NCBI RefSeq assembly: GCF_002736205.1
Contig: NZ_CP024091.1
Coordinates: 4,957,555-5,021,554, forward strand
Length of the DNA: 64,000 bases
From: Pedobacter ginsengisoli
GTDB taxonomy: Bacteria > Bacteroidota > Bacteroidia > Sphingobacteriales > Sphingobacteriaceae
Reading direction: 5' to 3'
A model generated the notes under the pieces. It had not been told where the DNA came from. It searched no databases and saw only the letters and a program-made list of their open reading frames with translations. Numbering within the stretch: the first letter of the stretch is position 1; every line of letters begins with the position of its first letter. Both the position numbers and the translations under genes were made by a program. Of this stretch, positions 41,611 through 50,226 are shown one piece after another.

Positions 41611-42603
41611 ATGAAGAAAGGTATAGTAATTCTTTTCGCAGCAACACTTGGGTTAGCTGCTTGTAACAACTACAAAAAAGGACCGGGAGGTTTGATGTAT
41701 CAGATACACAAATCGGGAGGAAACGAAAAAATTAAAGAAGGTGATATCGTTAAGATTAACTTTATCCAAAAAACTGAAAAAGATTCAACAATTGTAAGCA
41801 CGTTTGATTTAGGTCAGCCACAAGTATTTCCTGTTGGGAAAAAAGCTTATGATGGCGATATGAACGATGTACTTTACTTATTTGGCGAAGGTGATAGTGC
41901 AACATTTAAGTTAAACCTTGATACTATGGCTAAGCACTCTGGCCAGCCAAAACCACCAGCAAACGCAAAAGATACCTATATGGTGTTTACTGTTAAAATT
42001 GAAAAAGTATTGAAAAAAGCTGCTGGCGAAGCAGATACAACTTTCCAGAAAAAAGCTCAGGAGTTTTTCCAAAAAGATTACCAGGCTACTATTGCTAAAT
42101 TAAAAGATTCTGAAGCTGGAAAAATCAAGAAATTTGTTGAAGACAATAACCTTAAAACCCAAACTACTGCATCTGGTTTACAGTATGTAATTAATACTCC
42201 AGGTAGTGCACAAAAGCCAGTTGCGGGTGATACAATTATGTTGAACTATACCGGTAAATTGCTTCCTAAAAAAGCTAACGGTAAAGACAATATTTTTGAT
42301 ACTTCAATAGAATCTGTTGCTAAAGAAGCAGGAAAATATAATGCTATGGCAAAATATGCTCCACGTCCGTTTACTATCGGTGCAGCAATCCCTGGATTTG
42401 ATGAGGCTTATCAATTAATCGGTAAAGGTGGAAAAATCACTGTAATCATTCCTTCGGCATTAGGTTACGGAGAAGGTGGTCAGCCACAAGCTGGAATCAG
42501 TCCTTTCTCTCCTCTTTGCTTTGAAATTGAGGTTGTAGATATTAAAAAACCAACAGCTGGTGCAACTATTGCTCCAATTACCCCAACAGCTCCAGTAAAA
42601 TAA
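41611..42603 (+). CDS. Lipoprotein with two FKBP domains (peptidylprolyl isomerase)
   Basis: 330 residues. The lipobox L-A-A-C is at Cys18. The first FKBP-like domain (about 38-145, GDIVKINFIQKTEKDSTIVSTF) seems degenerate. A helical linker (about 150-185) leads to a second domain (about 190-312) with DTIMLNYTGKLL, PFTIGAAIPGFDEAYQLIGKGGKITVIIP and SALGYGEGGQPQAGISPFSPLCFEIEV, which keeps the catalytic pattern. The tail is Thr/Pro/Ala-rich. It should act as a chaperone/isomerase at the periplasmic face of a membrane. Similar FKBP lipoproteins accompany gliding-related genes in Bacteroidota, but none is visible here. It ends at a terminator. Confidence 0.92.
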   Translation: MKKGIVILFAATLGLAACNNYKKGPGGLMYQIHKSGGNEKIKEGDIVKINFIQKTEKDSTIVSTFDLGQPQVFPVGKKAYDGDMNDVLYLFGEGDSATFKLNLDTMAKHSGQPKPPANAKDTYMVFTVKIEKVLKKAAGEADTTFQKKAQEFFQKDYQATIAKLKDSEAGKIKKFVEDNNLKTQTTASGLQYVINTPGSAQKPVAGDTIMLNYTGKLLPKKANGKDNIFDTSIESVAKEAGKYNAMAKYAPRPFTIGAAIPGFDEAYQLIGKGGKITVIIPSALGYGEGGQPQAGISPFSPLCFEIEVVDIKKPTAGATIAPITPTAPVK

Positions 42604-42635
42604 TATAGCTTATTAGCTGTACACACAGCTTGAAT

Positions 42636-42669
42636 AAAAGGGAGTGATCATTCTAGATCGCTCCCTTTT
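42636..42669 (+). terminator. Rho-independent terminator
   Basis: A 14-bp stem (42636-42649 with 42656-42669, one wobble pair) has a six-base loop and a T-run. It separates the FKBP lipoprotein gene from tatD, which has its own -7 element. Confidence 0.88.
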
Positions 42670-42700
42670 TTGTTATTATCGGCTTACCATGGTTTTTTGT

Positions 42701-42708
42701 TAACTTTG
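42701..42708 (+). promoter_or_regulatory. -7 element of tatD
   Basis: TAACTTTG is an exact TAnnTTTG, followed by CTC and then the ATG at 42712. The transcript would be leaderless. Confidence 0.6.
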
Positions 42709-42711
42709 CTC

Positions 42712-43479
42712 ATGCTTTTAACAGATACCCACACACACCTGTATTACGAAACGGACGAGGAAAAACAAACATTGCTGATGCAGCGTTGCTTTGATAATAA
42801 TGTAGAGCGACTGTTTTTGCCTAATGTTGATATTGCATCCATCGCCAGCATAGATGCGATGCTGAAGAAATACCCTAAAAATTGTTTTGCTATGGCAGGC
42901 CTTCATCCTTGCGAGGTTAAGGAGGGCTATGAGCTGGTACTGGATGAGATTTGCGAGAGTATTGTAGATAGGGAAATTTATGCTATTGGAGAGATAGGTA
43001 TTGATTTGTACTGGGACAAGGCGACTTTGGAAATTCAGAAAACAGCTTTTATAGAACAGATTAACTGGGCTAAAGATCTTGATTTGCCTATTGTGATTCA
43101 CTGTAGAGAAGCCTTTGATGAGGTTTTTGAGGTTTTGGAACAGGAGAAGGACGAAAAGCTGAGAGGGATTTTTCACTGTTTTACAGGTAACCTTGAACAA
43201 GCCAGACAAGCCATAAACCTTGGGTTTTATTTAGGCATTGGTGGTGTGGTTACTTATAAAAAAGCCGGATTGGATGAGGTATTAAAAGAAATCCCTTTGG
43301 CAAATATTGTTTTGGAAACAGATTCTCCTTATCTGGCACCGGTTCCTTTTAGGGGAAAGCCTAATGAAAGCAGTTACCTTGTTCATATTGCAGAGAAAGT
43401 AGCTGAGATATACAATACAAGTATAGAAGAGGTTGCTTTAGTTACAACAGCAAATTCCAGGAGTATTTTTAAAATTTAA
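42712..43479 (+). CDS. tatD: TatD-family metal-dependent hydrolase
   Basis: 255 residues from ATG 42712; an upstream TTG frame runs through the terminator and promoter and is rejected. Metal-binding motifs: TDTHTH (His7, His9), GEIGID (Glu), IHCREAF and HCFTG (His) and ETDSPYL (Asp). TatD proteins are 3'-5' exonucleases or D-aminoacyl-tRNA deacylase-like hydrolases. The gene is followed after two bases by ansA, so the two form an operon. Confidence 0.94.
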   Translation: MLLTDTHTHLYYETDEEKQTLLMQRCFDNNVERLFLPNVDIASIASIDAMLKKYPKNCFAMAGLHPCEVKEGYELVLDEICESIVDREIYAIGEIGIDLYWDKATLEIQKTAFIEQINWAKDLDLPIVIHCREAFDEVFEVLEQEKDEKLRGIFHCFTGNLEQARQAINLGFYLGIGGVVTYKKAGLDEVLKEIPLANIVLETDSPYLAPVPFRGKPNESSYLVHIAEKVAEIYNTSIEEVALVTTANSRSIFKI

Positions 43480-43481
43480 TA

Positions 43482-44498
43482 ATGACCAAGATACTTATTA
43501 TATACACTGGCGGTACAATAGGGATGGTTAACGACCCTGGAACGGGGGCTTTAATTCCTTTTGATTTTAAGCAAATTCAGCAAAATGTACCTGAATTGAA
43601 GCGGTTGAATTACGATCTTGATGTGTATTCTTTTGATCCTATACTCGATTCGTCGAATATGACGCCTGAGATCTGGGCTGATATTGCTCAACTGATCTAC
43701 AATAAATATGAAGAGTTTGATGGTTTTGTAATTTTGCATGGATCAGATACGATGGCTTTTACGGCTTCGGCCTTAAGTTTTATGCTCGAAAACCTTGGGA
43801 AGCCGGTAGTACTTACGGGTTCCCAGCTCCCGATAGGTGAAATTAGAACGGATGCTAAGGAGAATTTAATTACTGCCCTGGAAATAGCCGCTACTAAAAC
43901 TGATGGGACGGCAATGATTCCGGAAGTATGTATTTATTTTGATTACCAGTTGTTTAGAGGAAACAGGTCAATAAAATACAATGCCGAAAAGTTTGAAGCT
44001 TTTAGGTCGCCAAATTACCCTATTCTGGCAGAGGCGGGGGTAACACTTTCTTTTTTTAAGAATTATATTTTGCCTCAGCCAGGGAAGGCGTTAAAGCTGA
44101 ATTTGAAATTTAACTCTAATATTGGCGTGTTAAAATTATATCCGGGGATTTCGCCTCAGGCCGTTAAGGCCATAACAGACTCACCAGTAGACGCTATTAT
44201 CTTAGAAACCTTTGGCTCTGGAAATACAACTACGGCGCAATGGTTTATTGATTGTTTGCAAAAGGCAATTAATAAAGGTAAGGTGATAGTAGATATTACT
44301 CAGTGCCAACGTGGCTCAGTAGAGCTTGGGATGTATCAGACCAGTAAAAAGCTTCAGCAAATGGGTGTGGTTAGCGGGTATGATATGACATTTGAAGCCA
44401 CAACTACTAAAATGATGTATTTGATGGGACAGGGGTTAGATAGAAATGAACTGGTGCGTTTAATAGAACTGCCTCTAAGAGGCGAATTAACTGTTTAA
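43482..44498 (+). CDS. ansA: Type I L-asparaginase
   Basis: 338 residues, no signal peptide, cytoplasmic. The first active-site threonine is in YTGGTIGM (about 9-16). The second is in the HGSDTMAFTASALSFML block. TGSQLPIGEIRTDAKENL and a C-terminal LETFGSGNTTT follow. It hydrolyses asparagine to aspartate and ammonia. It starts two bases after tatD; this pairing is probably simple co-transcription rather than a shared pathway. Residues around the second half are complete, so activity is expected. Confidence 0.95.
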   Translation: MTKILIIYTGGTIGMVNDPGTGALIPFDFKQIQQNVPELKRLNYDLDVYSFDPILDSSNMTPEIWADIAQLIYNKYEEFDGFVILHGSDTMAFTASALSFMLENLGKPVVLTGSQLPIGEIRTDAKENLITALEIAATKTDGTAMIPEVCIYFDYQLFRGNRSIKYNAEKFEAFRSPNYPILAEAGVTLSFFKNYILPQPGKALKLNLKFNSNIGVLKLYPGISPQAVKAITDSPVDAIILETFGSGNTTTAQWFIDCLQKAINKGKVIVDITQCQRGSVELGMYQTSKKLQQMGVVSGYDMTFEATTTKMMYLMGQGLDRNELVRLIELPLRGELTV

Positions 44499-44541
44499 AG
44501 TAAATTTGCAGTGTAGGTTTTATGCTGGACGATTTTAATCT

Positions 44542-44549
44542 TAAATTTG
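44542..44549 (+). promoter_or_regulatory. -7 element of the MBL-rhodanese gene
   Basis: TAAATTTG is an exact TAnnTTTG, three bases before ATG 44553 and nine before the preferred ATG 44559. A second TAAATTTG occurs at 44501-44508, just after the ansA stop. Confidence 0.5.
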
Positions 44550-44558
44550 TATATGGGA

Positions 44559-45974
44559 ATGAATATTGAGCAGATTTATACAGGTTGTTTAGCAGAAGCA
44601 GCTTATTATATTGAAAGTAATGGCGAAGCTGCTATAATAGATCCTTTACGCGAAGTTGAGCCTTATTTAAAAAAGGCAGTGAAGGACAAAGCTAAGATTA
44701 AGTATATTTTTGAAACACATTTTCATGCTGATTTTGTATCCGGACATATTGATTTAGCTGAGAAATCGGGAGCTGATATTGTATATGGGCCAACAGCTGC
44801 AACCTCATTTAAATCGCATATTGCTAAAGATGGGGAGCAATTTAAAGTTGGTGATTTAACAATTACTACATTGCACACACCGGGGCATACTCCCGAATCT
44901 ACAACTTATTTACTAGCAGACAAAGATGGTAAGGCCTATTGTATTTTTACCGGTGATACCTTATTTATTGGTGATGTGGGCAGGCCAGACCTGGCTCAGC
45001 AGGGTTCTTTAACTGTTGAGGATATGGCGGGTACTTTGTATGACTCTTTGCAGAATAAGATATTAACATTGCCGGATGATGTACTTGTGTACCCTGCACA
45101 TGGGGCAGGTTCTGCCTGTGGTAAGAACATGAGTAAGGAGACTTTTGATACTTTAGGTCATCAAAAGGAAGTAAACTATGCACTTAAGGCAAAAACAAAA
45201 GAACAGTTTATAAAAGAAGTAACTGATGGTATTTTGCCACCTCCGCAGTATTTTGCAAAGAATGCTGCAATGAATAAAGAGGGCTATGAGAGTTTTGATG
45301 ATGTTTATGAGAAGGGACTAAATCCTTTGTCGCCAGATGAATTTGAGGCTACAGCGAATCATTCGGGAGCAGTGATTGTGGATACGAGGGATCCACAGGT
45401 GTTTGCTAAAGGTTTCATCCCATCGTCGGTAAATATTGGACTTAACGGACAATTTGCACCTTGGGTAGGAGCTTTAATTACTGATTTGAAGCAAGCTTTA
45501 TTGCTGATTGTTGAGGAAGGAAAAGAGGAAGAAGCCATTACACGCTTATCGCGCGTGGGTTATGATAATACCATTGGATATCTGGATGGCGGAATTGATG
45601 CCTGGAAAGCAAGCGGTAAAGATATTGACACGATTACTTCTATTTCTGCTGAGGCATTTGAAGATATAGTAAATGAGAATCCTGATGTAAATGCTCTTGA
45701 TGTAAGAAAGCCCGGAGAATATGAAGCGGAGCATTTAGCAAATACCTTAACCCGTCCTTTGGATTATATTAATGACTGGACAAAGGAGATTGATACTAAG
45801 CAAACTTATTATATTCATTGCGCCGGCGGTTACAGATCTATGATAGCAGCTTCTATACTTAAAGCGAGGGGGGTAGATCATGTAATTGATATTGCGGGTG
45901 GTTATGGTGCTATTAAATCAACCGGTTTAAAACGGACAGATTTTGCATGCCCATCTAAAGCAATGAAAAGTTAA
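44559..45974 (+). CDS. CstB-like persulfide dioxygenase-rhodanese fusion
   Basis: 471 residues from ATG 44559 (MNIEQIYTGCLAEAAYYIES, the usual family start). Residues 1-250 are a metallo-beta-lactamase persulfide dioxygenase: THFHADFVSGH, LHTPGHTPEST, FTGDTLFIGDVGRPDL and YPAHGAGSACG. Residues 255-360 are a rhodanese-like domain without an active-site cysteine. Residues 370-470 are a true rhodanese with HCAGGYRS (Cys in C-A-G-G-Y-R). The order MBL, pseudo-rhodanese, rhodanese is that of staphylococcal CstB, which oxidises low-molecular-weight persulfides to thiosulfate. In a bacillithiol organism the natural substrate would be bacillithiol persulfide (inference). The stop is four bases from the convergent hydrolase gene. 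Confidence 0.9.
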   Translation: MNIEQIYTGCLAEAAYYIESNGEAAIIDPLREVEPYLKKAVKDKAKIKYIFETHFHADFVSGHIDLAEKSGADIVYGPTAATSFKSHIAKDGEQFKVGDLTITTLHTPGHTPESTTYLLADKDGKAYCIFTGDTLFIGDVGRPDLAQQGSLTVEDMAGTLYDSLQNKILTLPDDVLVYPAHGAGSACGKNMSKETFDTLGHQKEVNYALKAKTKEQFIKEVTDGILPPPQYFAKNAAMNKEGYESFDDVYEKGLNPLSPDEFEATANHSGAVIVDTRDPQVFAKGFIPSSVNIGLNGQFAPWVGALITDLKQALLLIVEEGKEEEAITRLSRVGYDNTIGYLDGGIDAWKASGKDIDTITSISAEAFEDIVNENPDVNALDVRKPGEYEAEHLANTLTRPLDYINDWTKEIDTKQTYYIHCAGGYRSMIAASILKARGVDHVIDIAGGYGAIKSTGLKRTDFACPSKAMKS

Positions 45975-45978
45975 AGAG

Positions 45979-46971
45979 TTAGTTTTCTTTGATCTTTAAG
46001 GTGCCGGTGATAAAGTTGTCGATTGCCTTTTGAACACCCTCGATATCTTTGGATGTAATGTGAGAGCCAAGAACATGACTGCCGCCGTTTGGTATAGCAA
46101 CCTTTGCTTTTAAATCTGAGGGTGTTCCCAGTTCATCGTACATTTTTAACATGGCATCAACCCTGACAACGGGATCTTGTTCCTGTTCATTTTTGTAATA
46201 GTATAAAAGTAGTAATGGTTGCTTGATCTTGTTAAAGGTCTCTTTGAGCATGGTTGTTTCAACCAGTTCTTCGAGTTGTACTACTGATTCAAGACGATAT
46301 TTGGTGTACCAGTATTTTTTATATTCTTCAGTTTTACCTTCTACTATTCTTTCTTTCCCTCCAGATACTAGCCGCGACATTTGCAGACCCCATGGATTGT
46401 TAGCTAGAAAGGCAAGTTTATCGTTAATGGCCACGTTAGGTGAGATTAGAATAACGCTGTATACATCTGGATAGGTGGCTGCAAGTTTTAATGCCAGCGT
46501 GCCTCCTGTAGAAGTGCCGATCAGAATAACTTTTTTGCCTAATCTTTTTCCTATTTCAAGAGCCTGTTTGGCACTTTCCCATAATCGATCGGCAGTAGAA
46601 TATTCCATTGCTGAAGCTGTGTCTACACCATGATCTGCCAGTCGGGATAGATAGAGGTTGGCTTTTATCTTTCTGGCGAGGTTTATATGGACAGGATTGC
46701 CCTCTTCTTTAGATGCTGAGTAGCCATGTAAATAGACTATGGCATAGTTTGTTTGCTGTTTAGTGGTGTCCGCCCAAACAATTTCGGCCTCATTATCTGG
46801 TTTTATTTTATGTCGGTTTTCTATACTTTTTATATAACCTTCGAGTTTATTTATTGCGGGAACATGGGGTAGAGCTGTCGCGTAGAGCGGGTGCTGAGGT
46901 TTTGGGCCTAACAGATAGACCACAATTGCGAGGGCAAGCACAGCAGATAGTACTATTAATGTTATTTTCAC
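45979..46971 (-). CDS. Membrane-anchored alpha/beta hydrolase
   Basis: 330 residues. One N-terminal membrane segment (about 3-20) precedes an alpha/beta-hydrolase domain: YAIVYLHGYSASKEEGNP (oxyanion HG), VILIGTSTGGTLALKLAA (nucleophile Ser in G-T-S-T-G), ILISPNVAIN, and a C-terminal histidine in PNGGSHVLGSH. The fold resembles carboxylesterases and acylglycerol lipases. Without a lipid-binding signature the substrate remains open. The N-terminal anchor suggests a periplasmic location. It converges on the persulfide dioxygenase gene and diverges from the polyprenyl synthase gene. Confidence 0.85.
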   Translation of the reverse strand: MKITLIVLSAVLALAIVVYLLGPKPQHPLYATALPHVPAINKLEGYIKSIENRHKIKPDNEAEIVWADTTKQQTNYAIVYLHGYSASKEEGNPVHINLARKIKANLYLSRLADHGVDTASAMEYSTADRLWESAKQALEIGKRLGKKVILIGTSTGGTLALKLAATYPDVYSVILISPNVAINDKLAFLANNPWGLQMSRLVSGGKERIVEGKTEEYKKYWYTKYRLESVVQLEELVETTMLKETFNKIKQPLLLLYYYKNEQEQDPVVRVDAMLKMYDELGTPSDLKAKVAIPNGGSHVLGSHITSKDIEGVQKAIDNFITGTLKIKEN

Positions 46972-47014
46972 CTTAAACTTTTTACTAAAAGTACAGTTTT
47001 AAAGGAATTTAATT

Positions 47015-47022
47015 TATGTTTG
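47015..47022 (+). promoter_or_regulatory. -7 element of the polyprenyl synthase gene
   Basis: TATGTTTG is an exact TAnnTTTG, 20 bases before ATG 47043. Confidence 0.5.
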
Positions 47023-47042
47023 CACACACATTTTTTACCTGA

Positions 47043-48014
47043 ATGCCTGGAATAGATCAGATAAAATTACCAATAGCAAAAGATATTGATGCCTTTGAAG
47101 AAAAATTCAAAGCCTCGATGCATAGCGATGCCCCATTGTTAGATCGTATTACCCATTATATTGTAAAAAGAAAGGGTAAGCAAATCCGTCCGATGTTTGT
47201 TTTTTTTGCTGCAAAGCTATGTGGCGGTATTATTGAATCAACACATCGTGGTGCTGCTTTGGTAGAGTTACTACATACTGCTACGCTTGTTCATGATGAT
47301 GTGGTTGATAATGCTTATGAAAGAAGAGGGTTCTTTTCTATTAATGCATTATGGAAAAATAAGATAGCTGTTTTAGTGGGTGATTATTTGCTTGCTAAAG
47401 GTTTACTGTTATCAGTAAATAATAATGAGTTCCGATTACTTCAGATCGTTTCGGAGGCGGTAAAACAGATGAGTGAAGGTGAGCTGCTGCAAATTGAGAA
47501 GGTAAGGCGGATGGATATTAGTGAGACCTTGTATTTTGATGTTATCAGGCAGAAGACGGCATCGCTAATTGCTTCATGCTGTGCATGTGGGGCTGCATCT
47601 GCTGGTGCCGATGATGAAACGATAGAGAAGATGAGGTTGTTTGGTGAGAAGGTAGGAATCGCTTTTCAGATTAAGGATGATACTTTTGATTTTGGAACTG
47701 ATGATGTTGGAAAACCGTTAGGGATAGATATTAAGGAGAAAAAAGTTACACTACCTTTAATTTATGCCCTAAACCGGGCCGAAAAAGCAGAGAAAAAAAG
47801 GATCGTAAGTCTTGTAAAAAACCATCAGGATGACCCTGTGAAAATACAGGAGATTATTGATTTTGTAAACGCAAAAGATGGCGTACATTATGCCAATCAG
47901 AAAATGATACAGTATCAGCAGGAAGCTTTTGATATTCTGCATAGCTTTGAGCCGGGCGAAGCAAGAACCGGACTGGAACAACTGGTAAGATATACTACCG
48001 AACGGAAAAAATAA
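47043..48014 (+). CDS. Trans-isoprenyl diphosphate synthase (polyprenyl synthetase)
   Basis: 323 residues. The first Asp-rich motif is LVHDDVVDNAYERRG (D-D-x-x-D) near residues 80-95. The second, QIKDDTFDF, is near 215-223. GKQIRPMFVFFAAKLCGG and KEKKVTLPLIYALNRA complete the family pattern. The enzyme condenses isopentenyl diphosphate onto an allylic primer to make the long polyprenyl chain of menaquinone (IspB/HepT type). Product length cannot be read with certainty. The M28 peptidase gene follows in the same direction by 43 bases. Confidence 0.93.
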   Translation: MPGIDQIKLPIAKDIDAFEEKFKASMHSDAPLLDRITHYIVKRKGKQIRPMFVFFAAKLCGGIIESTHRGAALVELLHTATLVHDDVVDNAYERRGFFSINALWKNKIAVLVGDYLLAKGLLLSVNNNEFRLLQIVSEAVKQMSEGELLQIEKVRRMDISETLYFDVIRQKTASLIASCCACGAASAGADDETIEKMRLFGEKVGIAFQIKDDTFDFGTDDVGKPLGIDIKEKKVTLPLIYALNRAEKAEKKRIVSLVKNHQDDPVKIQEIIDFVNAKDGVHYANQKMIQYQQEAFDILHSFEPGEARTGLEQLVRYTTERKK

Positions 48015-48057
48015 TATTCGTTTTTATCTGTTATCATATAATCAGAAACTATAAAAT

Positions 48058-49506
48058 ATGTTTATGAGGATTTTTCTTTTTTTATTTATTTTTTGCACGA
48101 TTAAAGTTCAGGCACAAGATGATTTCAGTGCTGCTTTTAAAAAAATTAATACTGAAGTACAGACAGGATCTAAAGCATATGTTAATTTAAAGAACGTGAC
48201 CGAATCAATTGGTCATAGGTTAACAGGATCTGCCAATGGTGCAAAAGCAGAAGAGTATGCATTTAAGTTACTTAGATCGTATGGTTATGATGTTAAATTT
48301 CAGCCTTTTGAAGTGGAAAGCTGGAGTAGGTTGACTAATGAGACCAGGATTGGTGATTCGGAAGATAGCCTGGCTAAAATTACCTCGGTAACGCTTGCGC
48401 ATTCTCCTGTAAAGGCAAATGTAAAGGCAGAGTTAGTAGACTTAGGTAATGGGCTTGAAAATGATTATAAGCTGGATTCGGGAAAGGTAAAGGGAAAAAT
48501 AGCATTGGTGTTTTTGGGGGTTCTTCCAGGGTCACCTGAGGGTACTCCTGCGTTACATCGTTCAGAAAAAACAGCAATAGCTACAAAATACGGTGCCGCA
48601 GGCATAATTATTATTAACGGGGTAAAAGGTGGTGTGCTGCTTACCGGCACTGCATCAGTAACAGGAAAATTAATTCCGATACCGGCTGTTTGTATTGGCC
48701 TGGAAAATGGAATGCTAATTAAGGAAAAGTTAAAGACCAGGAAGCAGTTTGCAAGTTTAAATATGACAAATTTCTCGGGTCTGATTAAAGCAAGGAATGT
48801 AATTGCCACCACGAAAGGTACAGATACACTAGGTGATAAAATTGTTGTAGGAGGACATTTGGATAGTTGGGATTTGGCAACGGGAGCAATTGATAATGGT
48901 ATCGGATCGTTTGCAGTAATAGATATGGCAAGAACCTATAAGGCATTGAATCTTGAAAATAAAAGGACAATTGAGTTTGTGCTATTTATGGGAGAGGAAC
49001 AAGGTTTATTAGGCTCAAAAGCTTATGTAGAGGTGGCAAAGCATTTAAATGCTCTGGATCAGATTAAGTTTATGTTAAACTATGACATGACTAATGACCC
49101 TAAGGGTTTTTCGACAAGCAGGGCTGAGATGAAGGATCTGTTTGGTATATGGGGCAGTCAGATAGCTAAAATAGATACCGGGTTTAAAAATATATTCTAT
49201 TCTGGAGCTTGGTTGCATAGTGATCATCAACCTTTTATGTTACAGGGAATTCCAATTGGCGGAGGAACTGGTGGGGATTTACCAAATAACTCGGGCCCAT
49301 TCTATCATTCTGATGGAGATGTTTTTAAATTGGTTGACGAGCAGGGACTGAAAAATACGGTGCGCTTTAGTACTATGCTTGTGTATGGGCTTGCAAATAC
49401 CCCTGCTTTACCGGTTAAAAGACAAGGCGACGATGAGCTGAAAGAGTTTTTAAAACAGAATAATCTTGAAGTTCCTTTGAAGATTGCGGGTGAATGGAGA
49501 TGGTAG
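48058..49506 (+). CDS. Exported M28-family metallopeptidase (carboxypeptidase Q-like)
   Basis: 482 residues; the start may be ATG 48058 or 48064. A signal peptide ends K-V-Q-A-Q. A PA domain (about 125-230) sits within the peptidase fold. The two-zinc site is visible: VVGGHLDSWD (His, Asp), AIDNGIG (Asp), LFMGEEQGLLGS (catalytic Glu-Glu), NYDMTNDP (Asp) and SDHQPF (His). It should remove amino acids or dipeptides from peptides outside the cytoplasm. It ends 11 bases before the convergent DUF47 gene. Confidence 0.93.
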   Translation: MFMRIFLFLFIFCTIKVQAQDDFSAAFKKINTEVQTGSKAYVNLKNVTESIGHRLTGSANGAKAEEYAFKLLRSYGYDVKFQPFEVESWSRLTNETRIGDSEDSLAKITSVTLAHSPVKANVKAELVDLGNGLENDYKLDSGKVKGKIALVFLGVLPGSPEGTPALHRSEKTAIATKYGAAGIIIINGVKGGVLLTGTASVTGKLIPIPAVCIGLENGMLIKEKLKTRKQFASLNMTNFSGLIKARNVIATTKGTDTLGDKIVVGGHLDSWDLATGAIDNGIGSFAVIDMARTYKALNLENKRTIEFVLFMGEEQGLLGSKAYVEVAKHLNALDQIKFMLNYDMTNDPKGFSTSRAEMKDLFGIWGSQIAKIDTGFKNIFYSGAWLHSDHQPFMLQGIPIGGGTGGDLPNNSGPFYHSDGDVFKLVDEQGLKNTVRFSTMLVYGLANTPALPVKRQGDDELKEFLKQNNLEVPLKIAGEWRW

Positions 49507-49517
49507 AACGAGGTTGA

Positions 49518-50159
49518 TCAAGAGTTTTTTACCAGTATAGCTTCCAGGGCATTGGCTGCATCGTCACACCTGTCGGTAGCCATTTCTAATGTCTGCAGAA
49601 GTTCTTTCTGTTTAATAAGTTCGATTGGATTTAATTCGGTTTTAAAGAGACCGGCAACGGCATGATTACATAGTTTATCTGCTTTGCTTTCACCTTTGTA
49701 TATTCTGAGACAAACATCAGATATAACGGTTTTATTTTTGAAACTCCTAAGCTCCTTAAGTGCACTATCCAGATCTTTACACATTTCTGTGAGTAAGTTT
49801 GCTAGCTTGATCATGGTTTTATCGAGCTGAAGGATGTTATACATTTCAATGCTGATAGCTGCGGCCCTTATATAATCGGAAATATCGTAAACCGCACTAA
49901 TAAGGGTATGGATATCTTCCCGGCTAAAGGGGGTGATGATACTTTTGCTTAATCCAAGGAAAACTGCATGTCTTATTTTATTTACATTACGTTCCAGCTG
50001 CTCTATCTTTTTTATATGTTTATTTCTCTGATCGAGATCATTTGTGCTTAGGGCAAGTAATAACGTTTCGGATATGCTGATCAGATTTTTTCCAGATTGT
50101 TCAAATAGAGGCTGGAATTTTTTGTCGGGCGGAATGAAAAATTTGAGGACGTTGTTCAT
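49518..50159 (-). CDS. DUF47 (PhoU-like) phosphate-transport regulator
   Basis: 213 residues, all helical. The DUF47 pattern is visible: FFIPPDKKFQPLFEQSGKNL, IKKIEQLERNVNKIRHAVFLGL, PFSREDIHTLISAVYDISDYI, and a C-terminal TDRCDDAANALEAILV. Such proteins usually sit next to a low-affinity PiT phosphate transporter and are thought to regulate it. No transporter gene is adjacent here. The upstream gene, 67 bases away on the same strand, is the DeoR-type regulator of the glycerophosphate locus, so a link to phosphate released there is possible but unproven. Confidence 0.88.
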   Translation of the reverse strand: MNNVLKFFIPPDKKFQPLFEQSGKNLISISETLLLALSTNDLDQRNKHIKKIEQLERNVNKIRHAVFLGLSKSIITPFSREDIHTLISAVYDISDYIRAAAISIEMYNILQLDKTMIKLANLLTEMCKDLDSALKELRSFKNKTVISDVCLRIYKGESKADKLCNHAVAGLFKTELNPIELIKQKELLQTLEMATDRCDDAANALEAILVKNS

Positions 50160-50226
50160 ATGACGGATGTATATAGTAAATGTACATCAGCTATATTAAC
50201 CTATTGTGAACTTTAAATTAGATATT

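Noticed and set aside
42670-42711. TTG-initiated N-terminal extension of tatD
   Set aside because: It would start inside the terminator hairpin tail and run through the exact TAnnTTTG element; the family start MLLTDTHTH is at 42712. The same reasoning removed TTG starts for the genes at 22436, 22985, 37499, 40568, 44559 and 56212.
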